A stretch of 64,000 nucleotides of DNA, taken from NCBI GenBank assembly GCA_029204225.1, contig CM055112.1, forward strand, positions 23,450,392-23,514,391, read 5' to 3'. The translations under genes and the position numbers were made by a program. The stretch comes from Diphasiastrum complanatum (taxonomy: Eukaryota > Streptophyta > Lycopodiopsida > Lycopodiales > Lycopodiaceae). Within the stretch, counting starts at the first letter, position 1. The number at the start of each line of letters is the position of its first letter. Shown here one piece after another: positions 42,461-53,518 of this stretch. The notes beneath the pieces were generated by a model. That model was not told where the DNA came from. It worked only from the letters and a program-made list of their open reading frames with translations, and made no database searches.

Positions 42461-42669
<209 letters not shown>

Positions 42670-42826
42670 ATTGGCTTTGCTTAGAGTGCACGCCTACCTA
42701 AATGACTCTTTTTCACTTATAGCTACACAAACTATTAGCATTAATGAACGAGAGAATGAATGATAAACCAATACTATATCTTATCTATTATCAGCAGACG
42801 CTTAAAAACTCTAGCAGAAAGACATT

Positions 42827-43129
42827 TCAAAACTGAAGTAGCAACCTAAGATCTAGATACCCCTTCACTCCCTCAACGTTGATGTAAATCTGGATCTGAA
42901 TCATGACCACATATGCATATAACAACATATGATCTTTATGATCAGGTGATTCTAAGCCCTCCTCAAGCCCATCTGAAAGCATTGATGACTCCTCGGAAGA
43001 AGATTTTTCTTGAATACATCTTGCATTCAAAACACTAGCTTTGTTGGTTTTCGTGGCCGATGGAGAACCTATTCCTACGCTTGCCTCTTCATCCCTAATT
43101 GTTCGTGCCATGGAAGCTACACCCCTCAT
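42827..43129 (-). CDS. Unassigned ORF, possible gene fragment
   Basis: A 100-codon minus-strand frame: MRGVASMARTIRDEEASVGI, SVLNARCIQEKSSSEESSM and DGLEEGLESPDHKDH. Composition is less biased than in the surrounding repeats, and the same frame can be followed upstream to about 43230 with one stop (VEVSFVVQQAVAFSKRH). No domain is recognised. It could be an exon remnant or chance. Confidence 0.2.
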   Translation of the reverse strand: MRGVASMARTIRDEEASVGIGSPSATKTNKASVLNARCIQEKSSSEESSMLSDGLEEGLESPDHKDHMLLYAYVVMIQIQIYINVEGVKGYLDLRLLLQF

Positions 43130-43344
43130 GTGTCTTTTGGAGAATGCAACTGCTTGCTGGACTACAAAGCTAACTTCAACATCCTATAAGATTTTGCCAA
43201 TTGCCAGAGACACTCTAACCAGAGGTCCTCAAAATAAAGTTATACACAATTCATGAGAAAGAACCATTTTTGTCAGTTGGGTCTGAAACTTGAAAGGTAA
43301 TTTGAGTAGAAAATGAGCCTACTTTCAGATTAACACAATGGTTT

Positions 43345-43420
43345 CTGTGATTCTCATATGCTTCGCTACAATGCAACCCAGACTGTGATTCTCATATGCT
43401 TCGCTGCAATGCAACCCAGA
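43345..43420. repeat. 38-bp tandem duplication
   Basis: CTGTGATTCTCATATGCTTC plus the following 18 bases occurs twice in direct succession (43345-43382 and 43383-43420) with one or two differences, so the duplication is recent. Confidence 0.9.
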
Positions 43421-43727
43421 TAGAGGTATAAAGCAATGACCACAACTTGGTCTCATATGAGCTTCAAACCCAGCTCTTTGCACTTATTCATTGAGTGTGT
43501 GACGTCCTGCACTTGGTTTTGTAAATGTCGATTCAGGCTCCTTCCCCTAGGCTATACAGTTTTTCCTTTGGGCTCTCTTTGCATTCGGCAAGTACTACGA
43601 GCCCTCTGCCTCATTCAAAAAAGCCTTACCGGATTGGAAGCCAAGATTCATATTCCCAATGGTACCACACACACAGTTATGTCATAGATAGGAACACTGG
43701 GTACTGAGCCCTTTGCAATATAACAAC

Positions 43728-44417
43728 TGTGAAAAATTGCCTACATTGGCAAATCTAGCCATGTAGAATATTGTACATTTTGTCAATTTGTTTGTTGGTT
43801 ACTTGAATGGCCAAAGTGCCACTTGTACATACACACCTAAAGTAGGTTACCACGAGTCAAGAGGAGTGGTTGTGTCTATTTGGTAGTGATTCCTACTTTG
43901 TAGGATCTAGACCATGATTTATGATGAGATTTGTACCTACCATGCACCTACCAAGCATGACTCTTGGATCTAGGCTAGGGTTTTCACATTAGGGCAAGAA
44001 AGTGGAGTCTACTTCCTTATTACATGCTGTATTTTCACCTAACTTTGCAAAGGAAGTGTGTTTTACTATGTATTCCCATTCTCCATAGTGAGAAGATAGA
44101 AACTTTTTGGAGCCTCAAGGAGAAACTCGAGTTTCCTCTCATTGTATGGTGATTCCTCTATTTTTCCAATGAAACCCAGCTTTGGCACTTTGTAAACATT
44201 GTCTACAGGCCGTACTACAGCCTTATTTCCACACGTGTGGAGTTGGATTATACTAATTGATCAATGCTTTGATTGTCTCTACTTGTTTCCTATCAAGCTG
44301 CTAAACTAGATCTTGTTTTCTGATGACTAGTTTCGGATAGATTGTTTAACAAGCATACAATCACCTTGTGGATCATTCAAAGATCCATTTATGGTCCTTA
44401 GTACTGTACTTTTCACA
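43728..44417 (+). repeat. Solo LTR of the Copia D/F family
   Basis: 690 bp, TGTGAAAAATTGCC…TACTTTTCACA, with ACAAC on both sides (43723-43727 and 44418-44422). It has the same sequence family as the Copia D 5' LTR and is also exactly 690 bp. An LTR with an intact target duplication and no interior is the product of LTR-LTR recombination. Confidence 0.92.
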
Positions 44418-44422
44418 ACAAC

Positions 44423-46076
44423 TACCTCCATGAACTGGACACGAGAACTGATGCTTGCAATCTACATATAGAAATGTTGAGATAGCAATGCGTAGTAAAT
44501 CCGCATCTTAATGTGGCTGTTGCTCAGTCATGAGAAGGATCTTTGTAATCATGTGGGATAGGGATCAATGGACACATGCAGAGATTCAATTGAGTATCTA
44601 CAGGAAGAATTAAGGAGTACCCAAACGCCAACCCTGAGAGATGGGAATTCCTCCACATAGTATTCCAATAAAAGAAAAGAAAAAATCATAATATCGGGAT
44701 GGGTTGATCTTACTATGTGTTGTACCCCCCCCTAAAAACCATATATATTTTTATTTTTCTATGGCTTAAGCAAAAAAGATTATGGGATAATATATTCTTT
44801 TTTATCTTGAATTCGAGCAAGTTTAAAAATAACTTCCTGAATTGTCTTTAACCCACTCAATAAAGTTAAATTTCTATTCTTTTAACTTATTTGAAAGATT
44901 GGATTTATCTTATATGTACCTATTACATTGAATTTTCATAGGAAATTTATAATTAGGCTCTTCATCATTAGGCTGATGGTACACTCCGTTGGTTCTATTG
45001 GGATAGTTACACTAGCGGATTGCTTTTGTGACTGTTGAAAGCTTTTGAGATAAAAGAATATGTGAATGCCATGGCAAAGTTTTGACTCTGAACAAATAGT
45101 CATAATCCAAAGAAAATGACAAAGCAATAAGATCTTTCCATACACAATTATTGACGGTGTGTTCCAGTGAACCTGACATTTGGAAAAGAAAGTCATGCAT
45201 GGGGAATCATTCAAGTGGTGATTAAAGTTTTTGAGAGATACATGCTCCCAGAAGGTTCCAAAGGAACTAACCACCCATACAAGTCAAACAAGACTATTCT
45301 TAACATAAAATTTGAGCCATAGTCTTTCTTTATTGCTCAAAAATGATAAATTACAATTTAAAATAGAGTAGGATGTTTGCTCAAAATAGAGTGTCATGTT
45401 TACTATTTTCTATAGGTATCCATGCCCATGCCCAATCTCCATTATTTCATGGCTACATCAATTTCTAATTCTAATAAAAGAATGGGGATTGGAGGGGGGT
45501 GGGATGTCATCATGTTAAATAACAAATCTTTGGATCTCTAGAACATAGACTCCTTTTGATCGTATGAATGAAAATTTCTCTACATATTTGGGGCTTCTTT
45601 TACTCCTTTTGTTAGAGTATTTTTTCTACTTTGGTTATTGTCCATTGATATGTCTATCATCAATTATCTAATGTTGCATTGATCTCTATTGTGTTTAGCT
45701 AATTGCTTGATCATTCCCTTGAACGTAACCATAATCAGTGTAGATAATGATTGTTTTGTGGCAAATTTCTATCACATAACTTCATTTATTACTTATAAAG
45801 ACTTTGTGTGGCTTTTGTTGTATTTTCTCTAGGCACAACAAATCATGCCAAGATAGAGGTAGCAACGGAGAGGGTAGAGTTGGTTACAACCGAACATGTT
45901 TGTAGTCATACTTCATATTTGACTCCTGAAGTGGAATCCAGAAGTGAGGAAGAGGAGGATTCATCGCAAGTATATGGCAAAACGTAAAGTCTCTCTCTCT
46001 CTCTCTCAAAATCCTAACCCTAAAAATTTAATCCTAATTGTAACCAACACCACCCTATCCACACCACATCATTTCA
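44423..46076. other. Stretch with no gene supported
   Basis: Contains a poly-C run near 44727, ordinary AT-rich sequence, and a short (CT)n at about 45990-46007. Minus-strand ORFs at 44936-45274 in two frames show no family motif. Confidence 0.45.
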
Positions 46077-46212
46077 TTCCAAAACATTTCATTACAAAAT
46101 TTCATTCTCAAACCATGCAAAATTCTGCAAAATTCCATTCCCAAAACATGCTCTTACAAGATCCCAAAAATTCTACAAAATTCCACTCTCAAAACATGCT
46201 CTTACAACATCC
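46077..46212. repeat. Imperfect ~57-bp tandem repeat
   Basis: AATTCCA(T/C)TC(C/T)CAAAACATGC followed by TCTTACAA(G/C)ATCC occurs twice in full (about 46132 and 46178) and a partial unit at about 46100. It lies in the body ahead of the first hairpin-ended repeat. Confidence 0.65.
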
Positions 46213-46356
46213 ACCCACCGTACTTCGGCCATGTACATACACGCACATACATCGGCCACCCACCATCGGCTTTCCTCCTAAACCATCGCTACTCGCGAGG
46301 TGTGCAAGATCGGCCATCATCCAAATCATCAGCCGCCACCTAGATTGGCCTCCATC

Positions 46357-46384
46357 GCTCGTCAACGACGGGCACTCTTAACTA

Positions 46385-46385
<1 letters not shown>
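46357..46385 (+). repeat. Hairpin terminus, copy 1 (Helitron-like 3' end next to (TA)n)
   Basis: GCTCGTCAACGACGGGC forms a 7-bp stem (one G-T pair) with an AAC loop. It is followed by ACTCTTAA and CTAG, then immediately T and the (TA)n run. A hairpin some 8-10 nt ahead of terminal CTAG, inserted before T, is the rule for Helitron 3' ends. Two relatives are at 48477 and 56051. Confidence 0.55.

Positions 46386-46444
<59 letters not shown>
46386..46444. repeat. (TA)n microsatellite
   Basis: About 29 uninterrupted TA units directly after the hairpin terminus. Confidence 0.98.
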
Positions 46445-46446
<2 letters not shown>

Positions 46447-47287
46447 CCAAGGTCAGTTCGGTGCAGATTACATTCCCATCATGCTTTTGTGCATAGATGC
46501 CCATTTTGTTTCAAAATGCGTATGAAACGGTCGTACCGAACGCGTTTTTGGTTTCAGAATGTAGATGTATAGGTTTCCTGTTTTTGCAATTTTGTGTAAA
46601 AATTAGTGATAAATGAGGCCAAGCACCCTGTCCACGGTATGAAGCTCTAGCACCCTATCCGGTTTTAGGGTTTTCCCGATCACGTTCTGGAACGCGGATT
46701 GTAAATTTGGTCCGATTGATATACCTGTGCATATGGAACTATGGGTGTACCAAAGCTTTCTTACGAATCAACTTCGCCCTTTCCTCCCCTGTCGTAAAGT
46801 GGCACAACTCCCCCCTAGAGGAACCCTACCAAGAATCGAGGAAGACTACATGTCTCAACTCACCTCTAATTACACCCTAATCCTACATACACACACACAC
46901 ACACGTCACAAAGCATTTCAGAAAGCCAAACTAACAAGAAATCAAGTGATTCTTAGCCACCAAATTGAGTCTTCTCTCTCCGATAGAAAGATTGGAATGA
47001 GACAAGCCAAGCTTGATCTAGCCAAAAATGACAACTTAAATATTGTGTAGGTTATTTAGTGTGATATTAAGTGATCAAGCCTAGGAGCTTAGAAAACCCC
47101 GGAAATTAATTTCCATGAAGGCCGTATGGCATCCACAGCCTGGTCAGCCACAAAACTGCTAAAAATAAATAACAGTCATTGGCCTGGATAAGTGCTTGCC
47201 AATGTTTTTTTTCATTTCCTTTTCCTTCTTTGGCGCTGCTGGACGAACATGAAATGGAACGACCTTCCTGGTTACAATAAGCCTACT
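46445..47287. other. Stretch with no gene supported
   Basis: Single-copy-looking sequence, with a plus-strand 107-codon frame at 46727-47050 that lacks any recognised motif and crosses a short (CA)n. The right end is probably the 3' untranslated region of the minus-strand RING gene. Confidence 0.4.
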
Positions 47288-47417
47288 TTAGCAAACTGGG
47301 CAAGTAGAGTTGCTCTGAATCCATTCATCGATGCAGTCTAAGTGGAAACAATGATTGCAAATAGGCAGCTTTCGCAACTTTTCATTGAGTACAAAATCAT
47401 TCAGACAGACATGACAT
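47288..47417 (-). CDS. RING-H2 zinc finger, terminal exon
   Basis: On the minus strand, TGCTCTGCAG precedes the exon, a good splice acceptor. The exon encodes CHVCLNDFVLNEKLRKLPIC, then NHCFHLDCIDEWIQSNST and CPVC, and stops with TAA. The eight ligands follow C-X2-C-X14-C-X-H-X2-H-X2-C-X10-C-X2-C, the C3H2C3 RING-H2 pattern that recruits ubiquitin-conjugating enzymes in plant E3 ligases. All metal ligands are intact and the frame is clean. Upstream exons were not placed with confidence; a GTATGT donor and short open pieces occur near 47650-47860. It was too short to appear as an ORF from a start codon. Confidence 0.75.
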
Positions 47418-47904
47418 CTGCAGAGCAATCATTGAAAACACCAATGCGTTATACTAGATTTACTGCGTTCCCTTTGTTTTCAGGCAAATATGAATATATG
47501 TGATTGCTATTGTTAAAATAAAACGCCTGAAATTTGAACAAATGTGAATGTTCACAATAAAATAGAATGTAACATAGAGATTGAAGAAAAGAAAAAGGAG
47601 GTGGAAGGAAGGAAGAGGCAGTAAGAACAAGAAGAGGCACGCAGGCAAGAAGGCAGGCAGACAAGAAGGTAAGACATACATGTTTCTTCTTTTTTATTTG
47701 TTTCAGAATGGTTTGCACAGAAGCATTTGCAATTGGAAGATAGGAGTTCAATTCTTTGTTTGTAGGAGCTGCGGCAGTAAGCCGCTGAAGTGCACTTCAA
47801 TGAGGAATCAGCACTTCTTCAGGCAGAACATCCCTGCCTGCTTTTGCCTGAAGAATTTAATCTAACTTTCAATTGTTCCAATCAATCGATTGCCAGGATA
47901 AATA

Positions 47905-47907
<3 letters not shown>

Positions 47908-47963
<56 letters not shown>

Positions 47964-48008
47964 CACACACACACATGCAAAACACACACACACACACACA
48001 CACATGCA

Positions 48009-48054
<46 letters not shown>

Positions 48055-48346
48055 AACACACGCACAACACAACACACAACACACACAGTGCACAGACACA
48101 CAAACACATGCAGACCCACACGCACGTACCCATACACGCACACAACAGACACACATACACACACACACACTTTCAAGCTCTCTCTCTCTCTCTCACACAC
48201 CCTACACCCTAAACCCTAACAGAACACACACACACCCCAGCCTAAGCCTAAAGCCTAAAGCTACAACCTAATCCTAATCCACAACCCACACACACACACA
48301 TCCCCTCTATAAACACACACATGGCACACACAAGTACACATAAACA

Positions 48347-48405
<59 letters not shown>

Positions 48406-48470
48406 ACACACACACACACACAAAGCCATTAGGGCACACATGCACGCACATCCGCCATCGACGCACGTCC
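47908..48470. repeat. Compound (CT)n / (CA)n microsatellite field
   Basis: (CT)n at about 47908-47960, 48011-48040, 48176-48195 and 48353-48402 alternates with (CA)n and ACACAA-type arrays. Near 48200-48225 a short CCCTAAACCCTAA stretch resembles the plant telomere repeat, but only about two units are present. Several long ORFs across it are repeat artefacts. Confidence 0.9.
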
Positions 48471-48476
48471 GCCACT

Positions 48477-48502
48477 GCCCGTCAACGACGGGCACTCTTT
48501 AC
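48477..48502 (+). repeat. Hairpin terminus, copy 2, next to (TA)n
   Basis: GCCCGTCAACGACGGGC is a perfect 7-bp stem with an AAC loop, then ACTCTTTACTG and a TATATA run. It shares the terminal 30 bases with copy 1 and copy 3, while the sequence upstream is quite different. Confidence 0.6.
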
Positions 48503-48551
48503 TGTATATATATATATATTTATTTATTTATTTATTTATATATTTATTTAA
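48503..48551. repeat. (TA)n/(TTTA)n microsatellite
   Basis: TATATATATATATATT followed by about seven TTTA units, between the copy 2 hairpin and a 330-bp repeat unit. Confidence 0.9.
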
Positions 48552-48880
48552 ATTTATGTACACTTTTGCGCATGTGTATGCATCCTCCTCCCCTCACCCA
48601 TGCATGAGCTTTTTTTAACTAAAAAACTTGGGGAGGAGGATGCATGTATGGGGAAAAGGATGCATGGCCCTCCTCCCCATGCATGCATCTAAGGGGCCCA
48701 CTCCAAATTTAAATTATCCTTTACCAACACACATAGTGTTTTGAAGTGCATGTACATACTTTCACGGTGAAAGGTGTTAAACAAATGAGACTTTCATTAT
48801 CAAAAATTTGAAGGGTGCTCTAAGGATTTTTTAAATTATCAGACTTTCCACGAAAAGTTGAAATAAAGATGTATTTCTAT
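48552..48880 (+). repeat. 330-bp hairpin-rich repeat unit, copy X1
   Basis: Matches the reverse complement of 56092-56440 nearly throughout (GGGGCCCACTCCAAATTTAAA-type words, GACTTTCATTATCAAAAATT, ATGTACATACTTTCA). It includes a perfect 14-bp inverted pair GCATCCTCCTCCCC (48580-48593) and GGGGAGGAGGATGC (48630-48643). Homology stops at about 48880, where the minisatellite region begins. Confidence 0.8.
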
Positions 48881-48884
48881 GAAG

Positions 48885-49770
48885 GAAAAATCTATTGTGA
48901 AGGGCAGACCTACGTGTTGCATAGCTTAATTTGCTTGCCACACAAATGTGACAGTCTGCAACATGCCTACATGACATACATCAAGCCTATGTCATGCCTA
49001 TATGACTTGCCACACAAGCCTATGATAGGCCTATGTGGCTTGCCACATGACAAGTCCCAAGCCTACGTGATTTGTCTCATGACATGCCTACGCGGCTTGC
49101 CACATGGCAACTTGTGAGCCCCAACTCTCTCTCTAGGTCCACTCAAGCCTACGTGGTAGAGCTTGGTTGGCTTGCCACACAAGCTTATGGCAAGCCTATG
49201 TGGTAGCTTGCAACATGCTTGTGTGGCAGACATAAGACCTATGCCATGCCTATGTGGCCTGCCACGCAAGCCTATGGTAGGCCTGCATGGCAACTTTCGA
49301 ATCCACCTATATATGTCTCTCTAGGTCCACTCGAACCTACGTGGCAGAGTCCGGTTTGCTTGCCATACAAGCCTATGGTAGGCCTACAGGCTTGGCACAT
49401 GGCAAACCTCAAGCTTCCATGATTTGCCATGTGGCTGACCTACATGGCTTGCCCCGTGGCAGTGTGCGATAGGCTTAGCAGATAGCAGACCACGTAGACA
49501 GAGTCTGGTTGGCTTGCCAGCCTATGATGGGCCTACGTGGCTTGCCACATGGCTAACTCCAAGTCTGCATGATTTTCCACGTGGCAGTCATATGTGATTG
49601 CCACTTGGCAGCATATGACATGCTTGGTAGATAGCAAGCCTATGTGGCCTGTTACACAAGCCTATGGTAGGCCATGTGGCAAGCCACACAAGCCTATGGA
49701 AGGCATACGTGGCTTGCCACATGGCAGCTTTTGAGCCCCACCTCTTTCTCTCTCTAGGTCCACTCAGTCC
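48885..49770. repeat. Degenerate GCCTACGTGGC/TTGCCACATGGC minisatellite
   Basis: Words such as AAGCCTATGGTAGGCCTA, CGTGGCTTGCCACATGGCAA and CTCTCTCTAGGTCCACTC recur throughout. The last one is found at about 49126, 49312 and 49748. Many words are self-complementary (TTGCCACATGGCAA), so the array is rich in small hairpins. ORFs here have a repeated Leu-Pro-His pattern and are not genes. Confidence 0.75.
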
Positions 49771-50109
49771 CATGGGGAAGTATCACCCTCCATGGTTCTC
49801 TACGTGGCCCCCCCCCAAAGGATCCTTTTCTTATAATTATGCAAATCCAACTGGCCAATGCCAATTACATATACCATGGATTCCAATAAGGTCTCAGATG
49901 TAGGAACATCAACTTAACATAGTCTTAGTTCATATTCAATGATCTTAATTCCATATCTAGCTTAACAAAAGCATAGAAATCTCTTCATCAGTCTCAATCG
50001 GTCCGACATGCAATCACGTTGGATCTTAGATTCTGTTCATGCAATCCAAATGGATCTTAAATTCTTGACATGCAATCATAAGGGTTCATAGATTCTTGAC
50101 ATGCAACAG

Positions 50110-50440
50110 TCATGAAGTATGGTCATTCGGCAATGCATGATGTGACATGCAAGCTTCAAATCTGACATGCAAGCTCTAAATCTGACATGCAAAGACAATA
50201 GGCCACTGATGGCATGACATGCAAGCTTCCAAACTGACATGCACTCAATAGCCAGCCATTTGCTCCAGCCATCTGACATGCAAGCTCTAGACCTGGCATG
50301 CATGGACAATAGGCCACTGATGCTATGGCATGCAAGCTCTAGATCTGATATGCAAAGACAATAGGCCACTAATGCTATGACATGCATGCTTTACATCTAA
50401 CACGCATAGACAATTGGCCACAGATACTATGACATGCAAA
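50110..50440. repeat. GACATGCAAGCTCTAGATCT minisatellite in LTR G (left)
   Basis: CTGACATGCAAGCTCTA(A/G)A(T/C) and ACAATAGGCCACTGATG recur, making a higher-order unit of roughly 60-70 bp. The array at 53080-53400 is the homologue with a different number and order of units. Confidence 0.8.
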
Positions 50441-50740
50441 AGTACTGATCAACCATTCTGACATATGGGTAACAATTTCAAGAGCATACCATAGTTTTGA
50501 GAGAAGGTGAAAGTGAGAGAGGGAGAGAGAGAGTGTGTGTGTGTGTTTGTGTTGTGATGTGAGAGTGAGATAGAAATCCGAGGGTTTGAGCTCCAAATAG
50601 TCCTGCAATCACAAAATAACATAGTCTCCTTTAGGTGATGCCTCAATCCCCTTCTCCAGAGCACCTGTACACAACCAACAACAAAATGACGTAGTTTGGA
50701 TGCATCATCCCTCAATCCTCCTGGTAGAGGGGCGCATTTT

Positions 50741-50750
50741 CACTTATATA
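50741..50750 (-). promoter_or_regulatory. TATA box of LTR G, left copy
   Basis: TATATAAGTG on the minus strand, conserved at 53713-53722 in the other LTR. It is the main reason for the minus orientation of element G. Confidence 0.55.
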
Positions 50751-52484
50751 GAGAGTGGAGAGTCCTTCCAAAATGAGTGACGTGTCAAGTTCAAGTGCAT
50801 GAGGTGTGAGGAAGACTCCAATTTGACTTAGGGTGAAGTGGAGTGCATGGATGAGGTGTATTAGTTAGAGAGGGTGAATGGGTGATGTGTATTAGCTTGG
50901 GAGAGTTATTATGGTGATTTGGCATAAGAAGAGAGAGTGTAGGAGGGCGCTCCATTCTAGGTGTCAAATTGCCTAGAATGCATGAGGAAAAGTAGGTGGG
51001 AGGTAGGTGGTACAAGGTTCCAAATTGACTTTTAATTACATATAATATTACATGGTTACAACTTGGGAATTCACCCCCAAGTACAATCTTCCTAAGGAAG
51101 AGCCAAGGTATATGTCCATCTTGTATTCGCATAATGTCCATCAATTTTTAGGCCCTTTTTTCTAGAGGTTGCCCATCCTCAATCATGTTCATTGGCACTT
51201 ATTTTTCAGAGGTTGCCCATCCTCAATCATGGTGGAACAAGTCACTAGGGTGGTCAGACTCTAAGTCTTGCCCTATTCTTTATAGACTCCTCTGAGCCTT
51301 CATTATAGACTTATAAATAAGCCTTCTTTATAGACTCTACTGAGCCTTCATTATAGACATTGTCAAAAGCCTTCTTGTTTACTGTCTTTAAGCTTAGAAA
51401 GCTTATGGATTCGATTCTTGTTCTTCTGGCACTTTCTTGAGTACCTGCACATACCCTCAAAGAGAGATCAGTCCTTAAGCCCAGAGGGCTTCTTATTCTT
51501 GTTCAGATTCATCAGGTACGTTCATGTGTACCTGCACATCCCTTCAAAAAAAAAATCAGTGTTCAAACTACCATCAAACATGGTTCATAGAAGATTCTTA
51601 GTTCTACAGGTGTCAATGCATGTTACTCAATTCATTAAAAAAATAAATTCATACAATATCCTAAAAGAATATTGATCATTGATAATTCTATATCATCAAA
51701 GTCTATTTGGATTGGAAGCTGGGAAAGTCTTTATTACTTAGGAGCAGTTTGTCTCTACAAATTACACCCCTTGCATAAAGCGTTGTCCTCAACAAAAATT
51801 CTCAACTAAGAGTCTTAAATCTGTTAAAAATTTCTAGATATTCTGATACCAAACTATGTTTATGTTAATTTCTTTCTCTCAGTTTTGATCTTATATGTAA
51901 GATCAGCTTTGGGTAAAGAGTCTTTTCTTCCTTGATCTAGCCCAGATCTCTTAATCTATGAAATCAGATTTGCTTACTGAATCTATCTCAGGTAGATCCA
52001 ATCATTTCATTTTCATCCTGGGCTTTAAATTGCTCAAAAACAATTTCATAGTAAATTGTTTCTTTGAAGATTCAGTAATGAGATAGGGTAAAGAGGTATT
52101 AAAGTTTTCAGTCCCCATTCCTTCTTAGTATGTTGCCATACTAGTCATGGTTTTACATAATGTCTTAGGAGGTTGAACTTCCTATTCATAATTTCAAAAG
52201 ATGCTTGAAATCTAGGTCCATCTTAATTCAAGAAATTATTCTAAGAAGCAATACTTCTATACTCTAAACATGACCTTCTAGTTCTCCGTAAGTAGGCTTC
52301 CAGTGTTTTGTGGTCATCTAGTTCTTCATCATGCCTAGCAGGTGTCTTGGTCTTCTTGATCTTTTCCAAGCAGTTCTTGCTTTTTGAAGCACAAGGCCTC
52401 TTAAACATCGGGTGGAGCTTGGTATTCTTCTACATGCATAAACATACAAGGTCTTCATATCAAGTTCATGACAAATTCATCCAT

Positions 52485-52497
52485 AGCTCTGATACCA
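52485..52497 (-). other. Primer binding site of element G (initiator tRNA-Met)
   Basis: On the minus strand TGGTATCAGAGCT matches the initiator tRNA-Met primer site exactly over its core. The inferred LTR edge (TGTGAACTC on the + strand) begins 4 bp away at 52502. Confidence 0.7.
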
Positions 52498-52501
52498 AAA
52501 C

Positions 52502-53480
52502 TGTGAACTCGAGGGTGAAGGCATGTCCTAAGTTCTTAAAGGCCAAAAGAACTAATTGGCTTTTCATTCACATAAGCTAGTCTCAAATCAACTTAATGAA
52601 AATCAACTAAGATTTTAAATCAAAATTTGAAAAACAATTGCATCACATAGATTCATTCACATAATAGCAGAAGCACTGAGGAGTCAAGATGGGGAAACCA
52701 CCCCCCCCCCCCCCCCCCCCCCCGCCGAAGGATTCTTTTCTTATCATTATGCAAATCCAATTGGCCAATGCCAATTACATATACCATGGATTCCAATAGG
52801 GTCTCAGATCTAGGAACATCAACTTAACATAGTCTTAGTACATATTCAATGATCTTAATTTCATATCTAGCTTAACAAAAGCATAGAAATCTCTTCATCA
52901 CTCTCAATCGTTCCGACATACAATCATGTTGGATCTTAGATTCTATTCATGCAATCCAAATGGATCTTAGATTCTTGACATGCAATCATAGAGGTTCATA
53001 GATTCTTTACATGCAATCATAAGGGTTTATAGATTCTTGACATGCAATCATAAGGGTTCATAGATTCTTGACATGCAACAGTCATGAAGTGACATGCACG
53101 GTCATTCGGCAATGCATGATGTGACATGCAAATCTGACATGCAAGCTCTAAATCTGACATGCAAAGACAATAGGCCACTAATGGCATGACATGCAAGCTT
53201 CCAAACTAACATGCAAACTTTAGATCTGACATGCAAGCTCTAGACCTGACATGCAAGGACAATAGGCCATTGATGCTATGACATGCAAGCTCTAGATCTG
53301 ACATGCAAAGACAATAGGCCACTGATGCTATGACATGCATGCTCTACATCTGACATGCATAGACAATTGGCCACAGATACTATGACATGCAAAAGTACTG
53401 ATCAGCCATTCTGACATATGGGTAACAGTTTCAAGAGCATACCATAGTTTCGAGAGAAGGTGAAAGTGAGAGAGAGAGAG

Positions 53481-53518
<38 letters not shown>

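Larger units (their letters stand above)
49806..52365 (-). repeat. 3' LTR of element G (truncated)
   Basis: Starts after a poly-C run with AAAGGATCCTTTTCTTAT and ends at GGTCTTCTTGATC. It lacks about 225 bp that the right copy has between the primer site and its poly-C run. Confidence 0.65.

Noticed and set aside
44936..45274. 112-codon minus ORF with a second frame inside
   Set aside because: Two competing frames, no recognised domain and no splice or promoter support.
45944..46381. 145-codon plus ORF ending at the first hairpin terminus
   Set aside because: Built mainly from a tandem repeat (FHSQNMLLQ units) and low-complexity sequence.
48200..48225. CCCTAAACCCTAA telomere-like motif
   Set aside because: Only about two units within a (CA)n/(CT)n field; too little for an interstitial telomere array.
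47790..48551. Several ORFs of 60-140 codons rich in Ser-Leu, His-Thr and Cys-Val
   Set aside because: They are encoded entirely by (CT)n and (CA)n arrays; no unbiased segment supports a gene.
48869..50387. ORFs with repeated Leu-Pro-His or Ala-Cys-His patterns
   Set aside because: They translate the two minisatellites; no gene-like composition outside the repeats.
50110..53400. CRISPR-like appearance of regularly spaced repeats
   Set aside because: The repeats are contiguous degenerate minisatellites in a plant LTR, with no spacer-like unique segments and no cas genes.
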